Notes: generated from the letters alone by a model not told the origin. A DNA stretch of 51,236 bases from Centipeda noxia ATCC 43541 (GCF_000160555.1 NZ_GG749281.1:304433-355668); one strand, 5' to 3'; positions 24,606 through 33,971 are shown, counted from the first letter of the stretch. Made by a program: numbers and translations.

Positions 24606-27245
24606 TTGTTCGGTATATCTTCGATATTAAAACGATTCCTCGGCGACAATAATGACAAAGAGATCGCGCGCTATACGGCGATTGTGGAGCAGATCAACGC
24701 GCTTGAGCCCGCGATGATGAATCTCACGGACGACAAGCTGACGAGCTATACACGGAAATTTCGCGAGCAGCTTGCAGAGGGCGCGACGATGGAGGAGATC
24801 CTGCCCGAGGCATTCGCGGTCGTGCGCGAGGGCTCGCGGCGTGTTCTCGGCATGCGCCATTTCGACGTGCAGCTGATCGGCGGCATCTGCCTCCACGAGG
24901 GCCGCATCGCTGAGATGCGTACGGGCGAGGGCAAGACGCTCGTCGCGACGACGGCGGTCTACCTCAATGCGCTCGCGGGACAGGGTGTCCACATGGTTAC
25001 GGTCAACGACTACCTCGCGCGCCGCGACAGCGAGTGGATGGGCAAGCTCTACCGCTACCTCGGCCTTTCGGTTGGCCTCATCGCGCACAATATGGACTTT
25101 CCCGAGCGCAAGGCGGCGTACGCGGCAGACGTGACGTTCGGCACGAACAACGAGTTCGGCTTTGACTACCTGCGCGACAACATGGTACTCTCCGAGGGAC
25201 AGATGGTGCAGCGCGCTCTGCATTACGCCATTGTCGACGAGGTGGACTCCATCCTCATCGACGAGGCGCGCACGCCGCTCATCATCTCTGGCCCGGGGAC
25301 GAAGTCCACGGACAACTACCGCGTCATGGCGGAGGCGGTGCGCCATCTGAAAGAGGGCGAGGACTACACGGTCGACGAGAAGCAGAAGACCGTTGCGCCC
25401 GCTGACAGCGCCGTTCCCAAAATTGAGAAGATCGTCGGCATCACGAACCTCTATGCGCCTGAGAACATTGAGCTGTCGCACTGCTTTACGGCGGCGCTCC
25501 GCGCAAAGGCGCTGATGCACCGCGACCGCGACTATGTCGTGCGCGGCGACGAGATTGTCATCGTCGATGAGTTCACCGGCCGCCTCATGGAGGGCCGCCG
25601 CTACTCGGACGGCCTGCATCAGGCGATCGAGGCGAAGGAGGGCGTCAAGATTCAGCGCGAGTCGCAGACGCTCGCGAGCATTACGTTCCAGAACTATTTC
25701 CGCATGTACGATAAACTGGCCGGCATGACGGGCACGGCAAAGACGGAGGAGAACGAGTTCCTCAAGATCTACAAGCTGCCGGTCATCGTCATCCCGACGA
25801 ACAAGCCGGTCATCCGCATCGATGAGCCGGACGTCATCTACAAGACGAAGGCGGCAAAGTACCGCGCCGTCGGCCGCGCGGTCAAGGAGATCCACGAAAC
25901 GGGGCAGCCGATCCTCATCGGTACGACCTCGATCACGCAGTCCGAGGAGATGTCCGGCGTCCTCAAGAAAAACGGCATTCCGCACGTCGTGCTGAACGCA
26001 AAATTTCATGAAAAAGAAGCCGAGATCGTCGCCAACGCCGGACAGAAGGGCGCGGTTACGATCGCGACGAACATGGCGGGCCGCGGTACGGACATCAAGC
26101 TCGGCGAGGGCGTCGAGGAGCTCGGCGGCCTCTACATCGTCGGCACGGAGCGGCACGAGTCGCGGCGCATCGACAACCAGCTGCGCGGACGCTCGGGCCG
26201 CCAGGGCGACCCCGGCGCGTCGAAGTTCTTCCTCTCGCTCGAGGACGATCTCATGCGCCTCTTTGCCTCCGACCGCATCGCGGGCATCATGGACCGTCTC
26301 GGCATGGAGGAGGATGAGCCGATCGAGCACACGATCATCACGCGGTCGATCGAGCATGCGCAGAAGAAGGTCGAGGCGCGCAACTTCGACATCCGCAAGC
26401 ACGTCCTCGAGTACGACGACGTCATGAACCAGCAGCGCGAGGTCATCTACGGCGAGCGCAAGAAGATCCTGCTCGGTGAGAACCTGCGCGAGAACATCCT
26501 CGCAATGGTGAAGCACATCATCAAGGACGAGATGACGCAGTACGCCAACGAAAAGCTCTATCCCGAGGAGTGGCAGCTCGATGCTCTCATCGAGGATGCG
26601 GAGAAGGTCTATGCACCGAAGGGGCGGCTCAAGAAGGAAGAACTCGAACAGCTCGCGCGCGACGAGATCCAGGAGGAGCTCGAGAAGGTCGCCGAGGAGG
26701 GCTACCGCACGCGCGAGCTCATGTTCGGCGAGGAGAATATGCGCGAGCTGGAGAAGGTCGTCATGCTCCGCGTTGTCGATCAAAAGTGGATGGACCACCT
26801 CGACCACATGGACATGCTGCGCGAGGGCATCAACCTGCGCGCATACGGACAGCGCAACCCGCTCGTCGAGTACAAGATCGAGGCGCTCACGATGTTCGAG
26901 GAGATGGAGGCGTCCATCATGGACCAGATTGCCTCCCTCATGTACCATGTGAGCATCATGACGCCGCAGCCTGCGGCATCACAGGCGGGTGCAGACAGCG
27001 CGGAGGCTCTGCCCGCGCCTGTCGTGGACGAGGGGGCACAGCGCCGCGCCGAGCAGCTGCTCGCACGCGAGCGCTCAAAGCTCGAGGATCACCTCATGAA
27101 CGCCCGCGCCTCGCACGGCGATGAGTCCGTGCCTGCTGAGGCAAAGGCGGAGAAGGGCGAGGACGGCAAGAAGGTCGGACGCAACGATCCGTGCCCCTGC
27201 GGCAGCGGGAAGAAGTATAAGAACTGCCACGGGAAGGATAAATAA
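24606..27245 (+). CDS. secA: Preprotein translocase motor ATPase SecA
   Basis: A 879-aa protein of normal SecA length. The N-terminal nucleotide-binding domain has the Walker A-type [11 protein letters not shown] (about residue 101) and the DEAD-like [14 protein letters not shown]. The second helicase domain has [13 protein letters not shown] and [12 protein letters not shown]. It ends with a zinc-binding SEC-C motif [16 protein letters not shown], which binds ribosomes and SecB. SecA drives precursor proteins through SecYEG using ATP. The start is TTG 24606 behind AGGAGTG. The intact SEC-C tail is notable because a SecB-like protein is encoded at 33484-33885, although that one appears to belong to a toxin system. 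Confidence 0.97.
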   Translation: MFGISSILKRFLGDNNDKEIARYTAIVEQINALEPAMMNLTDDKLTSYTRKFREQLAEGATMEEILPEAFAVVREGSRRVLGMRHFDVQLIGGICLHEGRIAEMRTGEGKTLVATTAVYLNALAGQGVHMVTVNDYLARRDSEWMGKLYRYLGLSVGLIAHNMDFPERKAAYAADVTFGTNNEFGFDYLRDNMVLSEGQMVQRALHYAIVDEVDSILIDEARTPLIISGPGTKSTDNYRVMAEAVRHLKEGEDYTVDEKQKTVAPADSAVPKIEKIVGITNLYAPENIELSHCFTAALRAKALMHRDRDYVVRGDEIVIVDEFTGRLMEGRRYSDGLHQAIEAKEGVKIQRESQTLASITFQNYFRMYDKLAGMTGTAKTEENEFLKIYKLPVIVIPTNKPVIRIDEPDVIYKTKAAKYRAVGRAVKEIHETGQPILIGTTSITQSEEMSGVLKKNGIPHVVLNAKFHEKEAEIVANAGQKGAVTIATNMAGRGTDIKLGEGVEELGGLYIVGTERHESRRIDNQLRGRSGRQGDPGASKFFLSLEDDLMRLFASDRIAGIMDRLGMEEDEPIEHTIITRSIEHAQKKVEARNFDIRKHVLEYDDVMNQQREVIYGERKKILLGENLRENILAMVKHIIKDEMTQYANEKLYPEEWQLDALIEDAEKVYAPKGRLKKEELEQLARDEIQEELEKVAEEGYRTRELMFGEENMRELEKVVMLRVVDQKWMDHLDHMDMLREGINLRAYGQRNPLVEYKIEALTMFEEMEASIMDQIASLMYHVSIMTPQPAASQAGADSAEALPAPVVDEGAQRRAEQLLARERSKLEDHLMNARASHGDESVPAEAKAEKGEDGKKVGRNDPCPCGSGKKYKNCHGKDK

Positions 27246-27260
27246 AAGAGGAGGCCACTG

Positions 27261-27407
27261 CCCGCGTGAACGCCTCGTTCTGCAGCCGTTCGCGTGCTTG
27301 TATGCTCAAATACCGGCGAATTTCTAAACGCCCTTCGGTTGAACGACGAAATCCGCCGGGGCATACCGCACACTTTTCCCGGTTGCTCCCCCAGGGTTCA
27401 CTTTTGG
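27261..27407. repeat. Dispersed intergenic repeat, copy 2
   Basis: Second copy of the repeat at 14561-14704, in the same orientation, in the gap between secA and prfB. The identical 49-bp core is 27314-27362. The flanks match with scattered differences and a few small indels. Both copies also leave the minus strand open for PRRISSFNRRAFRNSP, which I regard as a by-product of the repeat. Confidence 0.8.
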
Positions 27408-27474
27408 GCAGTATACCCCACACCTTGACGCGTGTCAGTCTGATACGGAAATAAATGGAGAATTTAAGGAAACT

Positions 27475-28581
27475 ATGCTGGAAGATCTGAAACCGATACT
27501 GAATGATCTGGGCGAAAAGCTCGATCAGATGCGCATCTCTTTGGAGATCCCCGCGAAGGAGGAGAAGATCGCCGAGCTCGAGTACAAGATGGGCGAGCCG
27601 TCCTTCTGGGACGATGCGGCGGCGGCGCAGAAGCTGAATCAGGAATTGGCCGACCTCAAGGGCGGAGTTGATACGTACCGTGATCTCGTGGCGAAGTACG
27701 AGGACGCCGAGACCCTGTATGAAATGGGCATCGAGGAGAACGATGCCTCGATGGAGGCGGACATCCGCGCGGAGCTGACCCTTATTTCCGAGGGCCTTGA
27801 AACGCTCCAGCTCGAGGTTCTGCTCTCGGGCGAGTACGATGCGAACGATGCCATCCTGACGCTCCACGCGGGCGCAGGCGGCACGGAGGCGCAGGACTGG
27901 ACGCAGATGCTCCTCAGGATGTACGGCCGCTGGGCGGAGCGGCACGGCTTCACGGTCGATACCGCTGACCTGCAGCCGGGCGATGAGGCGGGCGTGAAGT
28001 CCGCGACCCTCTTTATCAAGGGGCACAACGCCTATGGATTCCTGAAATCCGAAAAGGGGGTTCACCGCCTCGTGCGCATCTCGCCGTTTGACTCGCAGGC
28101 GCGGCGGCACACGTCGTTCTCCGCGTGCGATGTCATGCCGGAGATCGACGATGCCGTCGAGGTTCCCATCAATATGGACGATGTGCGCGTCGACTACTTC
28201 CGCGCGAGCGGTGCGGGGGGGCAGCACATCAACAAGACCTCGTCTGCCGTGCGCATGACGCATGAGCCGACGGGCATTGTCGTGCAGTGCCAGAATGAGC
28301 GCTCACAGCTCCAGAACAAGGAGCAGTGTCTCAAGATGCTCCGCGCGAAGCTGTTTGAGCTGGAGCAGGAGAAGAAGGAAGAGGAGATCGCGAGGCTCGA
28401 GGGCGTGCAGCAGAAGATCGAGTGGGGCAGCCAGATCCGCTCCTATGTGTTCCAGCCGTATACGATGGTGAAGGACGTGCGCACGAACGCCGAGACGGGC
28501 AATGTGCAGGCGGTCATGGACGGGGACATCGATCCCTTCATCCGCGCGTACCTCAACGCAAAGGCAAATCACGAAATTTGA
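27475..28581 (+). CDS. prfB: Peptide chain release factor 2
   Basis: A 368-aa class I release factor that reads UGA and UAA. The stop-codon tripeptide SPF is in RISPFDSQARRHTS. The catalytic GGQ is in ASGAGGQHINKTSSAVR (about residue 252). The frame is continuous from ATG 27475: at the place where many bacteria have the programmed +1 frameshift (CTTTGA), this gene reads TCTTTGGAG and contains no in-frame stop. RF2 autoregulation by frameshifting is therefore absent. It follows secA after a repeat-containing gap. Confidence 0.96.
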   Translation: MLEDLKPILNDLGEKLDQMRISLEIPAKEEKIAELEYKMGEPSFWDDAAAAQKLNQELADLKGGVDTYRDLVAKYEDAETLYEMGIEENDASMEADIRAELTLISEGLETLQLEVLLSGEYDANDAILTLHAGAGGTEAQDWTQMLLRMYGRWAERHGFTVDTADLQPGDEAGVKSATLFIKGHNAYGFLKSEKGVHRLVRISPFDSQARRHTSFSACDVMPEIDDAVEVPINMDDVRVDYFRASGAGGQHINKTSSAVRMTHEPTGIVVQCQNERSQLQNKEQCLKMLRAKLFELEQEKKEEEIARLEGVQQKIEWGSQIRSYVFQPYTMVKDVRTNAETGNVQAVMDGDIDPFIRAYLNAKANHEI

Positions 28582-28625
28582 TATGGATTGGGGAAGCGAT
28601 TTATCCCCGATCAAAGGAGTTTACC

Positions 28626-29300
28626 ATGTGGAAAGTTTCTGCCGTCATCATCTTCCTCATCGTCGCTGTCATCGGCGGTGTCTTTGCACTCCCGCACGCG
28701 GTCACGACGATGATCACGGACAGCCTGCGCGCGCGCACGGGGGCGGAGGATGTGCAGCTGTCAATCATTGACAGTCCGCGCCTCATCTTCGGTGAGATCG
28801 GCGCGATCGACGGCGTGATGCGGCAGGGGCGCATCGGCAAGCTCTTTGTGCGTGAGCTGACGGTCTCGGGCACGAATCTCCGCTTCGATATGGGCGCGCT
28901 CCTCTCCGAGCGCAATGTTGTCATCACAGAGGCGGAGAGCGTAGAGATGCGCGGCGTCATTGATGCGGACGCGATCCGCGGGCTCATCTCGAACGAGGCG
29001 GATAAATTCAGCGATGTCGCAGTGACCGTGCATCCCGACAGCATCCTTGCGACGGCGAAGACGCGTGCATTCGGGCAGACCTTCGAGGTCACGATGGAGG
29101 GCGGGTTCTCCATTATGAACGGCGATCTCTACTACAAGGCGAACCGCATTACCGCGCGCGGCATGGGACTCAACGTGCTAAGCCTCGATGGACTCTTCCC
29201 CGACGTGCTTGTCGCACGCGCCGATGCGCTGCCGCTTGGGCTGACCTTCGAGACGGTTGAGGCAGAGGACGGCATCGTCGTCCTGACGGCGGGGAAGTGA
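28626..29300 (+). CDS. DUF2993-like (LmeA-type) secreted or membrane-anchored protein
   Basis: A 224-aa protein starting with a hydrophobic segment (MWKVSAVIIFLIVAVIGGVFAL) that acts as a signal or anchor. The rest is a beta-rich domain with the pattern of DUF2993: an early stretch about the gene's own subfamily (VQLSIIDSPRLIFGEIG), then GTNLRFDMGALL and MEGGFSIMNGDLYYKANRI. The family is thought to bind phospholipids at the envelope. AAAGGAG lies before ATG 28626. It follows prfB by about 45 bp and precedes the DUF5693 gene by about 50 bp, so a shared transcript is likely. Confidence 0.65.
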   Translation: MWKVSAVIIFLIVAVIGGVFALPHAVTTMITDSLRARTGAEDVQLSIIDSPRLIFGEIGAIDGVMRQGRIGKLFVRELTVSGTNLRFDMGALLSERNVVITEAESVEMRGVIDADAIRGLISNEADKFSDVAVTVHPDSILATAKTRAFGQTFEVTMEGGFSIMNGDLYYKANRITARGMGLNVLSLDGLFPDVLVARADALPLGLTFETVEAEDGIVVLTAGK

Positions 29301-29351
29301 CGTGTCGGTTCGCAAGAGCCGTACGCCGCAGGAAACAAGGAATTATTTGAT

Positions 29352-31400
29352 ATGAAGAAATTTCACTATCATCCCATACTGCTTGCCGCAATCCTCATCG
29401 GATTCATCGCGAGCCTCGTCATCGGCTTTCAGCGGCATGCCGTCGAGGAGAACTCACGCACGGTGGAGCTCGCCATCGACTATGAGGGGCTCCTCGAGCT
29501 CGCTGCCCGGGAGGGTCTCCCTGCAGAGGAAGTCCTTGCGCAGGCAAAAGAGGCGGGCATCACCTCGCTCGCCGTCTATGAGACAACGTTCAAGAAGTTC
29601 AATGTCAACGGCAAGGCGGTCGCGCTCACGGGCGCGGATATCCTCGCACGCTATCACAGCGGCATGATGACCAATCCGCTCTGGCGTGCCCTCGTGGAGG
29701 AGGGCAGGGTTGTCGGTACGGAGATCTACATCGTGGGGCCGGATCCCGTCGCCTATGCGGAGCTGAAGGACGACCTCATGCGGCGCTTCGGCCCCGCGCG
29801 CGTCACCGTACATACGGTCGGCACGGATGAGGTCATCGCGGTCAAAGACTACTACGAGGCATTCGAAAAGCGCGACATCGGCCTGCCGGCAGACGAGATG
29901 CGCGCGGTCAACGCGGCGGGATTCGACGTTATCGCACGCCCTTCGAACTATCATGCGGCGACGCCCGACGATGTGCGCGCGGTTTTCGCGCGCCTTGATG
30001 GGATCCGCGTCTCAGACGTTGTGTTCTCGGGGGCGGAGACCCTCGGCGCGCCGAAGGCACTCCAGACGACGATTGACGAGATGCGTGCGCGCGGCCTGAC
30101 CCTCGGCCTTATCGAGGGTGTGACGCAGCTCCAGTTCTATCGCCAGCAGGGCATGGACGAGATTGCAGCGGGCGTCGGCTACGACCACGTCGCGCGTCTC
30201 TACTCCATCCCGAAGGACGAGCTGAAAAAGCTCAAGATCGATGCTGCCGTCGAGCGCTGGGTGACAACGGACGAGGAGCGGAACATCCGCATCAATCTCC
30301 TGCGCATCTACGAGGAGCCCGCGCCGAACATGTCGCTCCTCGAGACGAATCTGAAGTACTTCTCCGATACGCGCGCGGCGCTTGAGGCGCGCGGCTTTCA
30401 GATCGGCCGCGCAGGCTCGTTCGGCTCCTACGAGCCGTCCCGCGTTCTGCGCGCTCTCGTCATCATGGGCGTCGCAGCGGCGGGCGTCCTCTATCTCTCG
30501 CTTGTCGTGCCCGCGCTCAACCGGAGGAAACGCGCACTCATGCTCTTTTTCGCCGTTGCGGCACTCATCGCGATGATGCCCATCCTCATCGGTGCGGGGA
30601 GCAAAATCCGGCTGGCTGCGGCGCTCGCAAGCGCGAATCTCTTCCCGGCGCTCGCCGTCATCGGCCTCCTCGATCTCCTGCGCGGGCGGCGCTTCCAAAA
30701 GGATGCGCCCGCATGGCGCATCATCGTCGCGGGGCTTGTGCTCCTCGGCATTACGAGCGCGCTGTCTCTCATCGGCGCGTCCTATCTCTCGGGTGCACTC
30801 ACGGATACGCGCTATCTCTTGGAGTTCGACATCTTCCGCGGGATCAAGCTCACGTTTGTCCTGCCGATGATTCTTGTCGCCGCCGCCTTCCTGCAGCGGT
30901 TTGACATCTTTGATGGGCAGTTTGACGCCTCGGCGGGCGTGCTTGGGCAGGTGCGGGAGATCCTCGCGACGCCTGTGCGCGTCGGTTCTCTTCTCGGCGG
31001 ACTCCTCCTTCTCGGGGGGCTCGTCGTGCTCGTCCTGCGCAGCGGACATACGTCCGGGATGCCCGTGCCCGGCATCGAGCTCAAGATGCGCGCGGCGCTC
31101 GAGCAGCTCTTCTATGCGCGCCCGCGGACCAAGGAATTCATGATCGGACATCCCGCCTTCCTCCTTGCCGTCTATGCGGCGGCACAGCGCTGGCGGACGT
31201 GGATCATCTTTGCGCTTGTGCTCGCAGCGACCATCGGACAGGGGTCGATGGTCGAGACCTTTGCACATATGCGCACGCCGATCGAGATGTCATTCGTACG
31301 CGGCATCGGCGGCGTATTCCTCGGGGGGATCATCGGCGCCGTACTCGTCGCGCTCGTTGCAGCATGGAACCGTCTGCTCGAGCGGGTGAAGCGGGCGTAA
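29352..31400 (+). CDS. DUF5693 family polytopic membrane protein
   Basis: A 682-aa protein. An N-terminal membrane helix (about 9-26) is followed by a large extracytoplasmic domain (about 30-365) with DYEGLLELAAREGLP, then a cluster of about seven or eight hydrophobic helices (about 375-670). Its biochemical role is unknown. DUF5693 genes are commonly found directly upstream of csaB, as here, so a role in cell-wall polymer modification or export is likely by association. It starts at ATG 29352 behind AAGGAA. Confidence 0.75.
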   Translation: MKKFHYHPILLAAILIGFIASLVIGFQRHAVEENSRTVELAIDYEGLLELAAREGLPAEEVLAQAKEAGITSLAVYETTFKKFNVNGKAVALTGADILARYHSGMMTNPLWRALVEEGRVVGTEIYIVGPDPVAYAELKDDLMRRFGPARVTVHTVGTDEVIAVKDYYEAFEKRDIGLPADEMRAVNAAGFDVIARPSNYHAATPDDVRAVFARLDGIRVSDVVFSGAETLGAPKALQTTIDEMRARGLTLGLIEGVTQLQFYRQQGMDEIAAGVGYDHVARLYSIPKDELKKLKIDAAVERWVTTDEERNIRINLLRIYEEPAPNMSLLETNLKYFSDTRAALEARGFQIGRAGSFGSYEPSRVLRALVIMGVAAAGVLYLSLVVPALNRRKRALMLFFAVAALIAMMPILIGAGSKIRLAAALASANLFPALAVIGLLDLLRGRRFQKDAPAWRIIVAGLVLLGITSALSLIGASYLSGALTDTRYLLEFDIFRGIKLTFVLPMILVAAAFLQRFDIFDGQFDASAGVLGQVREILATPVRVGSLLGGLLLLGGLVVLVLRSGHTSGMPVPGIELKMRAALEQLFYARPRTKEFMIGHPAFLLAVYAAAQRWRTWIIFALVLAATIGQGSMVETFAHMRTPIEMSFVRGIGGVFLGGIIGAVLVALVAAWNRLLERVKRA

Positions 31401-31518
31401 AGCAGAGCCTCTCCGCTGCCGCGGGGAGGCGGGCCGTTTGCGGCGGAAGCAGCGTCTCGAGCGGTGAAGGAAGACAGCAGCAGGAAGTGGAAAAACGGAA
31501 CGGAGGGCATTCTACCCG

Positions 31519-32622
31519 ATGAAGCGGATCGTCGTATCGGGGTACTACGGAGCAAAGAATGCGGGCGATGAAGCAATGCTCGCGGCCATGCTGGAGGTAC
31601 TCGGAGATTTGGACCCGGAACTTCATATCACCGTCATCTCTGCGGATCCGGAGGATACCGAGCGCCGTCACGGCGTGCATGCCGTCGGGGCTCTTGATGC
31701 GGGCAAAATCTTCAGCGCCGTGCGCCGTGCCGATCTTCTCATCAGCGGCGGCGGCAGCCTGCTGCAGAATGTTACGAGCCGCCGCAGCCTGTATTACTAT
31801 ATGGCGGTCATCCTCCTCGCGCTTCTCCTTGGCCGGCGCGTCATGCTCTATGCACAGGGCGTCGGCCCTGTTACGGGGAGGTTTGCCTGCCGCTGCATGC
31901 GCTGGCTGGGCAACCGCGTCTCGCTCATCACCGTGCGCGACGAGGGCTCGATGGCGGAACTCCGCCGCCTCGGCATCACGCGCCCGCCGATGGAGTGCAC
32001 AGCGGATCCCGTGCTCGGGATCCGCCCCGTCGGCCGCGAGGCCGGGCGCGCCATCCTCGCGCAGTACGGCGCGGACGGGGCAAAGCCTGTCATCGGCGTA
32101 TCCGTGCGCGACTGGCAGGGCTGGCAGCACTACAAGGAGATCCTTGCCGAGATCAGCGACGCCATCGTCCGCGAGCTGGATGCGCGCGTCGTCTTTCTCC
32201 CCATGCAGTACCCCGAGGATGTACGGACGGCAGAGACTGTCGCTGCATGGACGCATGAAGACTGCACCGTTCTCACCAATGAGTACACAACGAGCGAGCT
32301 GCTCTCCCTCGTCGCCAACATGGACCTCATGATCGGGATTCGCCTGCATGCACTCATCTTTGCCGGGGTCATGGGGGTCCCGATGATCGGCATCTCCTAC
32401 GATCCGAAGGTCGATCGCTTCCTGCGCTCCATCGGCGAGAAGCCCGTCAACGACCTGCAGGACATCACGACGGCGAGCGTCCTCAAGGAGGTGCGCCGCA
32501 AATGGGAAGCGCGGCATGAATTCACCGCTGCGAACGCCGACCTCCTCGCGCAGATGCGCATTCTCGCGGCGCGCAACGCCGAGCTCGCGATGGCGCTTGT
32601 GCATGGGAAGTTGAATTTGTAA
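31519..32622 (+). CDS. csaB: Polysaccharide pyruvyl transferase CsaB
   Basis: A 367-aa protein of the CsaB family. It begins MKRIVVSGYYGAKNAGDEAML, the canonical opening of these transferases, and contains LLISGGGSLLQN, AQGVGPV and IGIRLHALIFAGVMGVP, which are conserved across polysaccharide pyruvyl transferases. CsaB uses phosphoenolpyruvate to add a ketal pyruvate to a cell-wall polymer that anchors SLH-domain proteins. In diderm Firmicutes, SLH proteins link the outer membrane to peptidoglycan, so it may serve outer-membrane tethering here. ATG 31519 has GGAGGG about 12 bases upstream. It follows the DUF5693 gene. Confidence 0.88.
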   Translation: MKRIVVSGYYGAKNAGDEAMLAAMLEVLGDLDPELHITVISADPEDTERRHGVHAVGALDAGKIFSAVRRADLLISGGGSLLQNVTSRRSLYYYMAVILLALLLGRRVMLYAQGVGPVTGRFACRCMRWLGNRVSLITVRDEGSMAELRRLGITRPPMECTADPVLGIRPVGREAGRAILAQYGADGAKPVIGVSVRDWQGWQHYKEILAEISDAIVRELDARVVFLPMQYPEDVRTAETVAAWTHEDCTVLTNEYTTSELLSLVANMDLMIGIRLHALIFAGVMGVPMIGISYDPKVDRFLRSIGEKPVNDLQDITTASVLKEVRRKWEARHEFTAANADLLAQMRILAARNAELAMALVHGKLNL

Positions 32623-32648
32623 AGATTTCGTGTTAGTATAACGATACT
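32611..32648 (+). promoter_or_regulatory. Promoter with palindromic operator for the toxin-antitoxin-chaperone genes
   Basis: TTGAAT (32611-32616) inside the last csaB codons, a 17-bp spacer and TAGTAT (32634-32639). A perfect inverted repeat AGTATAACGATACT (32635-32648) overlaps the -10, the usual place for autorepression by a toxin-antitoxin complex. Confidence 0.55.
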
Positions 32649-32660
32649 TTATACACAAGG

Positions 32661-33263
32661 ATGATTTCCGTGGAGATGACAGTATTTCATGGAACGTGTT
32701 CCGTTCATAGAGCATCCATCGAGCAATATGGTCTTGATCCGAGCAAAACAAAACGGCGTAAGGATCACTGGCTGGGACAGGGACTTTATTTTTTCGATAG
32801 TGCTGATCTTGCAATATGGTGGGCAGATACATTAGTTGGAAAGAAATATCCTGGATACTCTTCCCTTATATACCGAGCAAAGATTTTTACTCCAGACAGT
32901 AGGGTATTAAATTTCGATGATAACAAACAAGTCGATGCTTTTTATAAGGAAGTTATACAATATGTGCGTGAACGCAAGAATCAAACTGATGGGCGGCAAC
33001 CTGTCTTCTCGTTAGAAGGGATTGGACGTGCTGCCTTTCTGGACTATTATAAAAAGACACATGATATAGCTGTGGTCATTGCCACTTTTGAAAAAGATTG
33101 TGCGAGATATACTGCTCCCCGAAGTCGAGAGGAGCTTGAAATTCAAAGAGATCTTATGCGTATTTTGAAAATAAAATATCATGAAAGGCAAATATGTGTA
33201 TCAGATCAAGCGGTCATTCGGGATACACGAGTACATTATGATGCAGAGGAGGAAGTGCTGTGA
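32661..33263 (+). CDS. Predicted ADP-ribosyltransferase-like toxin of a toxin-antitoxin-chaperone system
   Basis: A protein of up to 200 aa. Near its start it carries VFHGTCS, and about 35 residues later HWLGQGLYFFDSADLAIWWAD. This H-G-T plus G-x-G-L-Y-F pattern is that of DUF3990 and PARP-like ADP-ribosyltransferase folds, where the His binds NAD. ATG 32661, GTG 32670 and ATG 32676 are all possible starts; GTG 32670 has the best-placed AAGGAT. The gene is markedly AT-rich compared with its neighbours, a sign of transfer. It overlaps the next gene by 4 bases and is followed by a SecB-like gene. In the E. coli CmdTAC system the toxin is an mRNA ADP-ribosyltransferase, so an RNA target is plausible but unproven. 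Confidence 0.6.
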   Translation: MISVEMTVFHGTCSVHRASIEQYGLDPSKTKRRKDHWLGQGLYFFDSADLAIWWADTLVGKKYPGYSSLIYRAKIFTPDSRVLNFDDNKQVDAFYKEVIQYVRERKNQTDGRQPVFSLEGIGRAAFLDYYKKTHDIAVVIATFEKDCARYTAPRSREELEIQRDLMRILKIKYHERQICVSDQAVIRDTRVHYDAEEEVL

Positions 33264-33472
33264 AATTTGACAGAGAACTATTTGACGCAATCTGCGAAGA
33301 ATATGGAGTTGAATTTAGTGAAGCCTATGATTGCCCCATGCTGGAAGAAGCCGATGGAAGTGTACATCCTCTGGGAGAGGATGATGTGAAGCGAATGTTT
33401 TCTTCTCACAAGTATAATATTGATCATGAATGTGTATTTGAAAATAGTGATAGCATGGCCGTTGCCTGTTAG
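33260..33472 (+). CDS. Small acidic protein, candidate antitoxin
   Basis: A 70-aa acidic protein (MKFDRELFDAICEEYGVEF, later DDVKRMFSSHKYNIDHECVFE) without a recognised domain. GTG 33260 overlaps the toxin stop codon and is preceded by AGAGGAGG, so toxin and antitoxin would be made in a coupled way. Its size, charge and position between an ADP-ribosyltransferase-like gene and a SecB-like gene point to an antitoxin that needs the chaperone for folding. No DNA-binding motif is obvious, although the promoter palindrome suggests that some member of the complex binds DNA. Function is inferred from context only. Confidence 0.55.
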   Translation: MKFDRELFDAICEEYGVEFSEAYDCPMLEEADGSVHPLGEDDVKRMFSSHKYNIDHECVFENSDSMAVAC

Positions 33473-33483
33473 GAGATATTACC

Positions 33484-33885
33484 ATGAAGATGAATATCAT
33501 GACTGAATACCATAGCCCGCTCATATTGGAGATGCTGGAAATCGTAGAAGGGGTATTCAAAAAAAAAGACAGTGATGCTGACGAAATTGATCTTATAATT
33601 CGCCCTCAATACAGCATTGAACAACAGGGCGACGACCTTTACAGCGTTACCCTGTCTCTGACACTTTCGGCTACAAATGAAGAAATCTACATTCATGTCA
33701 AGGGTAAAGCCTTGTTTCATACGACATCCGAGCATCAGGCACTGATCCAAAAAAACACGCTTGCGATCATGTTCCCCTATCTGCGCAGCTATATCACTTC
33801 TCTGACAGCGCAGCCAGGGGTTACTCCTATTGTTTTGCCTCCCATGAATATTGTTGCGATGCTTGAGGAGCTGGAAAAATCGTAA
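33484..33885 (+). CDS. SecB-like chaperone of the toxin-antitoxin-chaperone system
   Basis: A 133-aa protein with the SecB pattern: beta strands DDLYSVTLSLTLSA and EEIYIHVKGKALF, then the terminal hallmark IMFPYLRSYITSL-PGVTPIVLPPMNIV. In SecB the corresponding segment is the YLRE-helix followed by the LPPxNF motif. It is AT-rich like the two genes before it and starts 11 bases after the antitoxin stop with AGGAG. SecB-like proteins in toxin-antitoxin-chaperone modules (as in the mycobacterial HigBA-Rv1957 system) protect an unstable antitoxin. Housekeeping SecB is the alternative, but the operon context argues against it. Confidence 0.75.
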   Translation: MKMNIMTEYHSPLILEMLEIVEGVFKKKDSDADEIDLIIRPQYSIEQQGDDLYSVTLSLTLSATNEEIYIHVKGKALFHTTSEHQALIQKNTLAIMFPYLRSYITSLTAQPGVTPIVLPPMNIVAMLEELEKS

Positions 33886-33920
33886 GATCATTTTTCCTTG
33901 ATACCGACATAAGATAGTAA

Positions 33921-33962
33921 AAAAGCGGTACAATTGGTTGAAAATCCAATCGTATCGCTTTT
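33921..33962. terminator. Bidirectional terminator between the toxin island and the phosphonate cluster
   Basis: 17-bp inverted repeat with two G-U pairs (33921-33937 and 33946-33962) and an 8-base loop. T runs occur on both sides: at least four T on the plus strand and six on the minus. It serves the two convergent operons. Confidence 0.85.
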
Positions 33963-33971
33963 CTTATGCAG

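Noticed and set aside
24627-26948. 773-codon open frame on the minus strand
   Set aside because: Antisense shadow of secA with Leu/Arg/Asp-rich sequence typical of a reversed coding strand.
33484-33885. Housekeeping SecB for protein export
   Set aside because: It is AT-rich and locked in an operon with a toxin-like and an antitoxin-like gene, away from sec genes. A toxin-system chaperone explains the context better.
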